A DNA stretch of 64,000 nucleotides from Thermoplasmata archaeon. Its GTDB lineage: Archaea > Thermoplasmatota > Thermoplasmata > Thermoplasmatales > Thermoplasmataceae. The stretch is from contig JAJZZE010000024.1 of assembly GCA_021797735.1 (NCBI GenBank), forward strand, positions 106,755-170,754, in the 5' to 3' direction. Below, one piece after another: positions 36,631 through 44,273 of the stretch; positions within the stretch are counted from its first letter, which is position 1; every line of letters starts with the position of its first letter. The position numbers and the translations under genes are program-made. A model generated the notes under the pieces. It did no database searches. It saw only the letters and a program-made list of their open reading frames with translations, and had not been told where the DNA came from.

Positions 36631-37092
36631 AATTACCTCAAAGCCATCGTCGGTTTTTTTCAATAATTTTGAATACATTCCCCATTCAATTAAAATTATC
36701 TCAAGGTCATGGCTTCCATCCGGATTGTTGAATGTCTGAACACCATTCTCCTTTAATTCATCCAGTAAATCATCTATGGAAAATGAATTCATAGATATTG
36801 CTGTGTTGAATGGCTCTATCTTTGTTAATGAATTTTTTATTATGTTTTTTCTCTGGAACATCCCAGACTTTATGTATTCTATGCCCTTTTCGGCTATTGA
36901 TATATCACCGGATTCAGCATTTACCAGCCCCAGATTTGAGGCTGTATAAACTATTGGCATTAAATCATCTATATCCACTTCCATTTCTTTCTCCAACCTG
37001 TATAAATCAGTTTTGCCATCAAATACATTACTTAAAACATACAATAAACCTATAAGGTCTGCTATTCTAGCGTTTGGATCTATTACATCCAT
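36625..37092 (-). CDS. AAA-associated domain protein of ABC importer
   Basis: 155 residues matching the AAA-associated C-terminal domain that is normally fused to nitrate/sulfonate/bicarbonate-type ABC ATPases. It has winged-helix-like helices (ARIADLIGLLYVLSNVFDGK, then EKGIEYIKSG). Here it is a separate gene, third in an operon after ATPase and permease, so it probably acts as a detached regulatory domain of that ATPase. No transport or DNA-binding residues can be identified with certainty. Confidence 0.75.
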   Translation of the reverse strand: MDVIDPNARIADLIGLLYVLSNVFDGKTDLYRLEKEMEVDIDDLMPIVYTASNLGLVNAESGDISIAEKGIEYIKSGMFQRKNIIKNSLTKIEPFNTAISMNSFSIDDLLDELKENGVQTFNNPDGSHDLEIILIEWGMYSKLLKKTDDGFEVIS

Positions 37093-37153
37093 AATTGGAT
37101 AATAACTTTTAAGTTATTAATATTAATGCTAAATAATAAGTTTTAAGTAAAAA

Positions 37154-38776
37154 TCATGAAGAATATACGCCCTCCTCTGCAACATATTTTTTCTGTGCGA
37201 CATCCATCATCCTTCTTGTAAACGCCACTGAATATATTGCAACTATTATACCAAATATCAGTGATCCCCACGCTGCCAGTGCAATATTGCCATTTGCGGT
37301 TGCGAGATCTATTGTTTTCATTAATCCAGTATGTATTTCAAGGCTATGTGTTCCATATATATCAGGCCAGTATTCACCTATCATTAACCCTCCCCATGCA
37401 CTGTTAATTGTTGATGATATGCCACTTATCAGATAGGGAAATGTTGATGGCAGTATAACCTTCCTCATTTTTTTGAAAAATCCAAGTTTTAGATTTTTTG
37501 TTATTTCCCAGTACTCACTAGGCATTGCCTTAACGCCCATCCAGAACGCATAGAGAACATAGTAAAATGTACTCACAAAACCCAGAAATAGTACATATAA
37601 TTCATTGGTAAAACCACCAAAAACACCTATTATATATGGCTCTGTTAATATGAATAAAAACGGGAAATATATGGGAGCAGGATAGGCACTCAATGTCTGT
37701 ATAATTGGTATTCCAAAAAATTCTGCTCTTTTGTGTACAGCCAGGTAGTAACCAAGAAATATTGCTATAAGCATTGATACTAATAATATTATCAAAACCC
37801 TTAAATAATCATAGCCTAAACTGTATAATAGATAGCCAGTTCTATTAAATAATATGTGCCATTCATCTATTTTTACAGATAATGCTAGTAATACACTTTC
37901 ATAGAGAATTAATATAAGTAATAATATAGCTACGGCCCCATATACATATCTGTAATATTTTTTCTTTTTTTCCCTTTTCTCATATTTTTCTTCATGCCTT
38001 TCATTTTCTCTATATTTATAGTATCGTGATAATCTGCTTAATGGATTTTTAGATATAGCTGCGAATATTCTTGTTGTTTCTTTAATATTTGAACGACCCC
38101 TTTTTAAAATTGGCACATCGGTATCTAAAGTGTATTTACTTACAGCATATCTGCTGAATTCCCTAAGTATTAATACTACACCTACTATAACTATCCCAAG
38201 AACTAGCAGTGTTAAATATATTGCATGCAAATTTGCATCTGCAACGAAGGTATCCAGAACAGACCCCACACCGAATGTCTGGTATGAATGTATGCCAACA
38301 GTGAAAACCTCGCTTACTGTAATGTAAAAAAATCCATCAGAGACGCTGGGAAATAAATTTGCCGCTATCCTTGGAATGGAGAATGGTATATACAGGTATC
38401 TCAATTTTGAAAATAATCCAAATCCTGAATTCTGTGTAACCTCAACCATTTCATTTGGAACGGTTTTAAAAGCCTGGTATTCCCCCATCCATATATTCCA
38501 TACCACTGCCGTAAAAACGAGGAAATCCGTTGCAAGCTGGGTTCCCAGAGGACCACCTATCCTTGTTATAAATATTATAAGTACAACAGGGAAAAATGTT
38601 ATAACGGGAACGGATTCAAATATTTCTATAAATATAATATATATATTTTCAAATATCTTTGACTTTATTGATGCGTATGCAAGGAACCATCCACTAATTA
38701 TTGATAATATTACCAGTATAATAACCTGTATGGCAGTTGCAAGAACGCCAAGAACTATTAAAAGTAGTTCATTCAC
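37154..38776 (-). CDS. ABC transporter permease, two fused modules
   Basis: 540 residues, two binding-protein-dependent permease modules in one chain, each with 5-6 hydrophobic helices and an EAA-type loop (GEYQAFKTVPNEMVEVTQNSG in the first half, WMGVKAMPSEYWEITKNLKLG in the second, each quoted in part). A basic cytoplasmic loop (REKKKKYYRY) joins the modules at about residues 235-275. The type is that of nitrate/taurine/bicarbonate importers. No substrate-binding protein gene lies in the window. The ATPase gene precedes by 4 nt. Confidence 0.86.
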   Translation of the reverse strand: MNELLLIVLGVLATAIQVIILVILSIISGWFLAYASIKSKIFENIYIIFIEIFESVPVITFFPVVLIIFITRIGGPLGTQLATDFLVFTAVVWNIWMGEYQAFKTVPNEMVEVTQNSGFGLFSKLRYLYIPFSIPRIAANLFPSVSDGFFYITVSEVFTVGIHSYQTFGVGSVLDTFVADANLHAIYLTLLVLGIVIVGVVLILREFSRYAVSKYTLDTDVPILKRGRSNIKETTRIFAAISKNPLSRLSRYYKYRENERHEEKYEKREKKKKYYRYVYGAVAILLLILILYESVLLALSVKIDEWHILFNRTGYLLYSLGYDYLRVLIILLVSMLIAIFLGYYLAVHKRAEFFGIPIIQTLSAYPAPIYFPFLFILTEPYIIGVFGGFTNELYVLFLGFVSTFYYVLYAFWMGVKAMPSEYWEITKNLKLGFFKKMRKVILPSTFPYLISGISSTINSAWGGLMIGEYWPDIYGTHSLEIHTGLMKTIDLATANGNIALAAWGSLIFGIIVAIYSVAFTRRMMDVAQKKYVAEEGVYSS

Positions 38777-38780
38777 CCTA

Positions 38781-39572
38781 TCACCTCTTATTTCTCGGTG
38801 GTGTTAGATAACCATACAGCATATCAAGATTCGAATTGAATTCATCACTTCTCGGGTTTCTTGGTCTCTGCATTGTTACTGCTACCCGGCCTATAATTGA
38901 TGCCGGCATATTATTTAATATATAAATTTCATCCGCCAGCTCCAAAACTTCAGTAAGGTTATGCGATACCATTATAACGGATTTTAGTGGTGTTTCTCCG
39001 CTGAATAATATATTGTATATATCCTGCCTGAGACCTTCTGCGGTTAACTCATCAAGATGTGCAAAGGGCTCATCCATCAGAAATACATGGGGATCAGCCG
39101 CAAAGGCCCTTGCTATTGCCACTCTCTGTCTCATACCACCACTCATTTCCTTCGGATACAGGTCCTCAAAACCTTCCAGTCCAACCCTTGACAGTGAAAC
39201 TTTTGCCTTTTCAGCCATTTCATCATGTGACATATCCTTTGTTTTCATGGACAGCATTACATTTTCCTCAGCCGTCATCCAGGGAAATGTTACAATTGAC
39301 TGATGGATCAGTGCAACCTCCGGTGTTGGCTCGTATAGTTGTTTTCCCATCAATTTAATTTTACCGCTATCTGGCTTTAAAAATCCACCAAGAATTCTCA
39401 GTAATGTAGATTTACCGATACCTGATGGGCCTATAATGGCAATAAATTTACCTGTATCTGCCTCAAGATTTATATTTTCAAAAACTTTGTAACCGTTATC
39501 ATATGAGAAATCAATATGTTCGGCTTCAAGTATAACCCTGTTAACGGATTCGTTTTTTAATTTTGCTTCCAT
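38781..39572 (-). CDS. ABC transporter ATP-binding protein, NrtD/TauB type
   Basis: 263 residues. Walker A GPSGIGKST, Q-loop HQSIVTFPW, signature MSGGMRQRVAIARA, Walker B VFLMDEPFAHLDE and H-loop MVSHNLTEV are all intact. It energises the fused permease encoded next. First gene of a three-gene unit (ATPase, permease, AAA-associated domain). The ATG lies in the distal arm of a 10-bp inverted repeat, and GGGGTGA about 9 nt upstream may be a Shine-Dalgarno. Substrate unknown (nitrate, sulfonate or similar anion by family). Confidence 0.9.
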   Translation of the reverse strand: MEAKLKNESVNRVILEAEHIDFSYDNGYKVFENINLEADTGKFIAIIGPSGIGKSTLLRILGGFLKPDSGKIKLMGKQLYEPTPEVALIHQSIVTFPWMTAEENVMLSMKTKDMSHDEMAEKAKVSLSRVGLEGFEDLYPKEMSGGMRQRVAIARAFAADPHVFLMDEPFAHLDELTAEGLRQDIYNILFSGETPLKSVIMVSHNLTEVLELADEIYILNNMPASIIGRVAVTMQRPRNPRSDEFNSNLDMLYGYLTPPRNKR

Positions 39573-39611
39573 TATGATTCACCCCATCGCAAATACCCCC
39601 GATCATAATGG
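39569..39611 (-). promoter_or_regulatory. Perfect 10-bp inverted repeat at ABC operon start
   Basis: CCATTATGAT (39569-39578) and ATCATAATGG (39602-39611) are perfect inverted repeats 23 bp apart. One arm spans the start codon of the ATPase gene; the other lies just below the TATA-like ATTTATATA (39617-39625), near -10 relative to a predicted start at about 39595. A repressor bound here would block initiation. If transcription begins further upstream, the arms could instead fold the start codon into an RNA stem. Confidence 0.55.
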
Positions 39612-39912
39612 TTTTATTTATATATTAAGCAATATATTTATTCACGAGGCTATCTTCTCTTCCTGTATTAAAATATTATATATAATATTATCCGACTTCT
39701 TCAAACCCTACATGTATCAGATAATGCCGGGAATTGGGAATAAGTTACCTGAATAAACGCAGAAGACCCTGAACCGGATTATAAACCTAAAATATTGTCC
39801 TCTAAAATTAAAAAGGAAAATGGTATGGAAAAAATAAACTTTAATAATTTTTTTAATCATATGGCTTTGGGACATAATTATTTTATCCCTGTTTTCAATT
39901 TGTGTCCCACGC
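39612..39912. other. Spacer with ABC operon promoter and pseudogene tail
   Basis: Apart from the ABC TATA region (39612-39630), no gene was recognised. The sequence is AT-rich, and its open frames do not read as protein. Confidence 0.4.
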
Positions 39913-40594
39913 CTAATCATATACTTTTCTGTCCACCTCTTTATCCACATCTACACTTTTTGAAACTACCTTCTCGGCAGATAATGGTTCAGCAATTTCC
40001 TCTAAGCATTTTCTTTTGGAATGCAAATCTCCATCCAAGATCTATTGGAAAAATTTTTGGGTTCAACAGATATAACGATGTCATAGAGCCAACTATTGTC
40101 CCAATCCACCAGCTGCCATTTATGGTTAAATCTACCCTGCCACGATAGTTTGATGGTATCAATTCATCTATAGCAGAGTTTATAGCAGCATATTCACCTC
40201 CTATGCCAAGCCCCGTTATAAATCGAAATAAAAAGAACGATGGAAAATTAAATGAAAATGCTGTTAATACCGTACCTATTATGTATGTGCCCAGTGTGAC
40301 CATAAATAACCTTTTTCTTCCATGAAGATCAGTGAGCTGGGCAAAGAATATTGCACCAACTACAGCTCCAATTAAATATGAGGTTGCAACCAGTCCAACA
40401 TCCGATGATGTAAAATTCAACGTTCGTGGGCTTATTAAAACAGACCCTATAACACCCACCAGTGTAACTTCCAGCCCGTCCAGAATCCAGGTAAATCCAA
40501 GAGCTATAACCACCATAACATGCCATCTGCTCCATGGCAGCCTGTCCAATCTAAACGGTATACGACTTTTTATGTCTCCATTCATTATTATCAC
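39913..40594 (-). pseudogene. Truncated MFS transporter gene
   Basis: The first 190 residues are a good MFS N-terminal half: WILDGLEVTLVGVIGSVL, then YLIGAVVGAIFFAQLTDLHGRKRLF (quoted in parts), RFITGLGIGGEYAAINSAI and helices to segment 6. Just after GWRFAF the frame ends in QKKMLRGNC. In the next frame a polar tail (EEIAEPLSAEKVVSKSVD) runs to a TAG at 39913-39915, looking like the C-terminus of such a carrier. So segments 7-12 appear deleted with a frameshift at the junction, near 40005-40020. No stable 12-helix carrier can be made. Confidence 0.75.
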
Positions 40595-41025
40595 CTATGT
40601 AGTAAATATTTTAATATTTTATATAAAAATTTGCATATTTTTAAATATAAATATGTATAAATAATATTTTTATCACAAAAAGTTAATTTTAAAATATATA
40701 TAAAAAGCCATTTGCCATTTTATGCAAAAAAATTAAAATAAAATGATTTAATCCCCATCCATATTTAAAAATTTAAAAAATTTTATAAAAATATATCTCC
40801 CGTGGCATCATCCAGTATTTTATTAATAAGTTTACCTGTCATTACCATAAATATAATTAATTGAAAATGATTTTATTGCTTACCATAAAGATAATCCCCA
40901 TAATTTTAATCTGATACTTTCTAAACATTTCAGTAACTAACAACTCAGTAACATACAGAAAGTGTGCTTTTAAACCGAAAATAAAAATTAATTTATTTTA
41001 TTATTTTATATTAAAGGTATATTGC
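40595..41025. other. AT-rich spacer without recognised gene
   Basis: Very AT-rich, with the promoter of the truncated MFS gene at its left side and A/T runs that could terminate transcription from the right. The longest minus-strand frame with a Met has about 21 codons (near 40790-40850) and is not convincing. Confidence 0.4.
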
Positions 41026-41313
41026 CTAATCTCCCAGATCCTTTAACTCTTTCTTTGAGAATAATATTTCCTTTAACTCGCGGTCAAGCTGTGGATCGTT
41101 TCTTCTCAAATATTCAAGCAATAATGAAAAATGCTCCTTTTCATCATCCCTGTTGTGTTCTATAACAGCCCTTAAATTATTATCCGTGGTTGCATAGGCC
41201 CTTTCATCGTAGAACATTATTGCCTGCATTTCCTCTATCAAAGACTGCCTTGCTCTGGACAGATCCTTCGTTTTTTCATCCAAACTGTTTCCGGTTTCAT
41301 ACATTGGCATAGA
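41026..41313 (-). CDS. EncFtn-type ferritin-like protein
   Basis: About 95 residues, homologous to encapsulated ferritin (EncFtn), a two-helix ferritin that assembles as an annular decamer and oxidises Fe(II). The signature is unusually clear: SLIEEMQAIMFYDERA, then EHNRDDEKEHFSLLLEYLRR, giving the Glu-Glu, Tyr, Glu and His ligands of the ferroxidase centre; Trp of the Rhodospirillum protein is Phe. The C-terminus (KKELKDLGD) has no recognisable encapsulin-targeting peptide and no shell gene is near. The ATG at 41313 (MPMYETG) is preferred to 41331 because TTTATAAA stands about 27 nt above it. Divergent from the thioesterase gene. Confidence 0.82.
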   Translation of the reverse strand, partial: SMPMYETGNSLDEKTKDLSRARQSLIEEMQAIMFYDERAYATTDNNLRAVIEHNRDDEKEHFSLLLEYLRRNDPQLDRELKEILFSKKELKDLGD

Positions 41314-41396
41314 TGTAATATAACATTCCAATTTATAAAGTTTTTTTGTGTAAAAATATAAATAAAAAATTATAAGTAACGTTGTAATTAACTACA

Positions 41397-41852
41397 ATGG
41401 AAGATCGTGTGGGCAGAATAATGGAAATGGCAAAAAATCTTGATGACCTTAATGAATTTTTCAGACATAATGATAGTGTTGTTGCATATTTAGATATAAA
41501 AATTACAAAAATGGAAGAGGGCCACTGTGAATTTTCACTGCCTTTTAGTGAGGGAATAACAAGGGCAGGAAATGTTCTGCATGGTGGTATGATTATGGCT
41601 GCCCTTGATTATGCAGGTGGTTTAACAGCGATGACTGTAAATGATGGAATAGACCAGGTGACACAGGAATTAAAGATAAATTTTTTAAGCCCGATGCATA
41701 GAGGTCCGTTTAAAATCGTGTCAGATATTATAAAACCGGGTCGCACGGCAGTTATCATTGAAACAAAGCTATATGATAATAATGGAAAACTGGGAACAAT
41801 AGCACTTGGTACATGGTATATCATAAGAGATAGAATAATAGAGAAAAAATAA
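41397..41852 (+). CDS. PaaI-type hotdog thioesterase
   Basis: 151 residues with the hotdog fold. The active-site segment is NVLHGGMIMAALDYAGGLTA, with the HGG loop and catalytic Asp position, and IKPGRTAVIIETKLYDNNGK is the usual C-terminal strand pair. It hydrolyses an acyl- or aryl-CoA thioester; substrate unknown. The start is leaderless in appearance, with AAATAAAAAATTATAAG in the promoter. Followed after 24 nt by a small unknown gene with its own AT-rich promoter. Confidence 0.85.
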   Translation: MEDRVGRIMEMAKNLDDLNEFFRHNDSVVAYLDIKITKMEEGHCEFSLPFSEGITRAGNVLHGGMIMAALDYAGGLTAMTVNDGIDQVTQELKINFLSPMHRGPFKIVSDIIKPGRTAVIIETKLYDNNGKLGTIALGTWYIIRDRIIEKK

Positions 41853-41876
41853 TTAAGTATAATTATATATAATCAT

Positions 41877-42251
41877 ATGAATGGTTTAGAAATAGCATTC
41901 CAGTTGAATAATGAGAAGGATACGGAGGTCGTAACCGCTCTCGGAAATCTAACAGGAAATTATTTTAAAAATAATGAGAATGTGGATATATCGTGGAGAA
42001 TATTTCATGTTACGCTGGATAAGGATAAGTATTACAGGGTTTTATACAGGGGTAAAAAGATAAATGATCTACATCCGGAAATAAAGAAGAAAATTAAGGA
42101 AAAATTTAACGAATTATCGAAGATGGATTTTAATTCCCTAATGGATCTATATAAAAAATCTATGGATAACAAAAATTTTACAGTAATAAATGTAAAGGAT
42201 GTAACTGAAGAATATGATCTATGGCAGGATCCACTCTGGAATTATATTTAA
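41877..42251 (+). CDS. Hypothetical protein, 124 aa
   Basis: Not recognised. Soluble, with an N-terminal half that reads as alternating strands (DISWRIFHVTLDKDKYYRVLY, quoted in part), a basic helix (HPEIKKKIKEKFNELSK) and an acidic, Trp-containing end (EEYDLWQDPLWNYI). Coding character is good and the start lies below an AT-rich promoter-like stretch. It may be cotranscribed with the thioesterase. Confidence 0.6.
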   Translation: MNGLEIAFQLNNEKDTEVVTALGNLTGNYFKNNENVDISWRIFHVTLDKDKYYRVLYRGKKINDLHPEIKKKIKEKFNELSKMDFNSLMDLYKKSMDNKNFTVINVKDVTEEYDLWQDPLWNYI

Positions 42252-42311
42252 ATTTTATTTAACCGGTTTATATAATTTAAACACGTTAAGGCACTAATAG
42301 CAGCATTAATT

Positions 42312-42539
42312 TTATTCTCCAGGATATCTACACCGCCCGGCAGGTCTGATGAACAGGGGCACAGGGCTTCCAGCTAGATATATACACTCACCCATGGGCA
42401 ATGGCATATTATTATAAATGTGTAGAATACTTGATTCATTTGCCTTTCTGTTAAACCGTATAGACCTTTTCCTGATCGTTGATTTTATTCCAAAAAACTT
42501 ATGGTATATTAACCATGATAAATAAAGGAGTTCACAGGC
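42312..42539 (-). pseudogene. C-terminal gene remnant, possibly transposase
   Basis: An open frame of 75 codons with no start codon at its beginning and a TAA at 42312-42314. It includes the basic IYHKFFGIKSTIRKRSIRFN and a G+C-rich end with GSPVPLFIRPAGRCRY, unlike the AT-rich neighbours. This looks like the tail of a decayed gene; a transposase is a guess from the basic composition and foreign codon use. It lies between the 124-residue gene and the exported-protein operon. Confidence 0.4.
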
Positions 42540-42640
42540 TTAAACAGCTAAACTCAAGTCATTAGTAAAGTATTTATTAGTATTATTATAGAAATGTGTT
42601 CTATAAATATGTATATATATAATAATACATTAATATTTAT

Positions 42641-42862
42641 ATGCATAAAAAAATTATTATAGCGATATCAATTGCCACGCTAATGATAACTATTGGCTTT
42701 TCAGGTTTATTATATTATAATTACCAGACCGGTGTTAGTAGTAATGAGCAGTTTATATCAACTCCTGCTACCGGTGTTAATAATACAAACTTACACAAAC
42801 TGGGGCCTTATGGACATTATTATTGGGGTTTGGGCAACCCGATAAAGAGTGTTGAATTATGA
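42641..42862 (+). CDS. Signal-anchor part of a split exported protein
   Basis: 73 codons beginning MHKKIIIAISIATLMITIGF, a signal anchor close to that of the 487-residue protein on the minus strand, followed by about 45 exported residues ending YYWGLGNPIKSVEL. The stop TGA overlaps the ATG of the next frame (ATGA at 42859-42862). By comparison with the minus-strand relative (HYGL...IEL PFGPINLYKN against YYWGL...VEL MTPVILLNSP) the two frames were once one protein. Either a -1 frameshift, an assembly or sequencing error, or coupled reinitiation. Confidence 0.6.
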   Translation: MHKKIIIAISIATLMITIGFSGLLYYNYQTGVSSNEQFISTPATGVNNTNLHKLGPYGHYYWGLGNPIKSVEL

Positions 42863-43581
42863 CACCTGTAATTTTATTAAATTCACCATATAAGGGCTGT
42901 GCATCTGCGTCTTCCGGTCAATCATTTAAGGTGCAATACGATATGTCCGGTTTCAAATCATGTACAAATACTAAGTCAACCACCCAGTTATCGGGCATAA
43001 AAAACGGGGAAGCGGTTGCATGGGTAGGACTTGATACATGGACAATCTACCCAGTGGTTCTTAAATATTCACCATCTGGCGGGGGATGCCCGGGTCCTAA
43101 ACCCGCAAACTATGTTGCAGAGATAACATCACAAGCACCAGCGGGTACATATGTATTACAACCTTTATTTGCACCCGGATCCAAAAGTGATTGCTATGAA
43201 CCAAGTTCGTTTACAAGAAATGGCTATAATTCCGTTTTCTTCTGCAATGGATTTAATCCAAATACGTGGAATGCCAATTCACCAAACATGGAAATACTAT
43301 CTGGTGCAGCTGGATGCGTTTCGTTTACAACAAATTATATCCATGAGGAGGTTATATCTTTCGGAGTACAGGTGGTAATATCCGGGACATCCTGTTTACT
43401 CCCTGGCACTTTAAATTTAATATCAACAGTGGGTACATGGTGCTGGGGAACATTCAGTTACCATTATAATTCATTTACATACAAAATACCGACAAATTCT
43501 GGAGGAAAATATGAATTCCAGGCTTTAAATTCTGGAAGTTCTAAAAGTATGGCATACGCTATAAGGTGGATAAAGTGCTGA
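42859..43581 (+). CDS. Main part of split exported protein
   Basis: 240 codons, rich in Cys (about ten), Gly, Ser and Asn with long aromatic-containing stretches, typical of an extracytoplasmic disulfide-bonded domain. It has no signal sequence of its own; the one it needs is in the preceding frame, so as it stands the product would stay in the cytoplasm. No family recognised. The last residues overlap the start of the following gene by 16 nt, as in a tight operon. Confidence 0.6.
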   Translation: MTPVILLNSPYKGCASASSGQSFKVQYDMSGFKSCTNTKSTTQLSGIKNGEAVAWVGLDTWTIYPVVLKYSPSGGGCPGPKPANYVAEITSQAPAGTYVLQPLFAPGSKSDCYEPSSFTRNGYNSVFFCNGFNPNTWNANSPNMEILSGAAGCVSFTTNYIHEEVISFGVQVVISGTSCLLPGTLNLISTVGTWCWGTFSYHYNSFTYKIPTNSGGKYEFQALNSGSSKSMAYAIRWIKC

Positions 43582-44252
43582 ATAAGAGGATTTTAATTGC
43601 TGTAATCATTTCGTTGATAATAATGTCTTCCGCTATATTATACAGTTTTTATATACCCAATAATGATGTATTATTAAATAAAAATGTAAATTATAAAACC
43701 GATGTAAATATCTTATCAAACAGTAAAACTGATCTATTTGTTATAAACATGACTTTAATAAATGTACCCACCGGAATGTTATATATTAGCACTTCAGTTA
43801 ACAGCAGTATAATAAATAATGTGAACAGTACAATAAAAAATACTGGAATTTACAATGGTACCACAGTAGCAACATACTCGGCAATCCTATCCAGAAATAT
43901 AGAAAGTAGTAATGTTGATTACACACAGAAAGATAATTTTACACTCTCTGAGTTAGGTATCTGCAATGGTATGTTTTTGAGAAACGGCGAAAATGCCAGC
44001 TATGATCAACCAGTTCTAGTTCCAATACCTGTTAAATCCAATAATATTTATACATTATCATTTATAATAAGTGAGACAAACTGGCTGAATCGTGTTAAAA
44101 ATCCACATAATTATTCATATTATCTGGAATTCACATTAAATAAAATATCTATAGTTGATAATACGCATGGATATTATCATAACTTTTATTTTGTTAATGG
44201 TAAAAATCATTTTACATCACCTAAAATAAGAATAACTAATATCACCACATAA
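43566..44252 (+). CDS. Membrane-anchored exported protein, unknown
   Basis: 228 residues, N-terminal anchor (NKRILIAVIISLIIMSSAIL) and a Ser/Asn/Thr-rich exported part with many N-x-S/T sequons. It is the smaller, second gene of the operon and parallels the 231-residue protein at 33403-34098 in size, topology and position, though sequence similarity beyond the anchor is weak. The start is GTG, at 43566 or 43575 (which drops the first three residues). Confidence 0.62.
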   Translation: MDKVLNKRILIAVIISLIIMSSAILYSFYIPNNDVLLNKNVNYKTDVNILSNSKTDLFVINMTLINVPTGMLYISTSVNSSIINNVNSTIKNTGIYNGTTVATYSAILSRNIESSNVDYTQKDNFTLSELGICNGMFLRNGENASYDQPVLVPIPVKSNNIYTLSFIISETNWLNRVKNPHNYSYYLEFTLNKISIVDNTHGYYHNFYFVNGKNHFTSPKIRITNITT

Positions 44253-44273
44253 TTTTTTATAATAAGTTTATAA

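Noticed and set aside
37906..38060. Charged Lys/Glu-rich stretch in the permease as a gene boundary
   Set aside because: It is the cytoplasmic linker between two permease modules in one uninterrupted frame.
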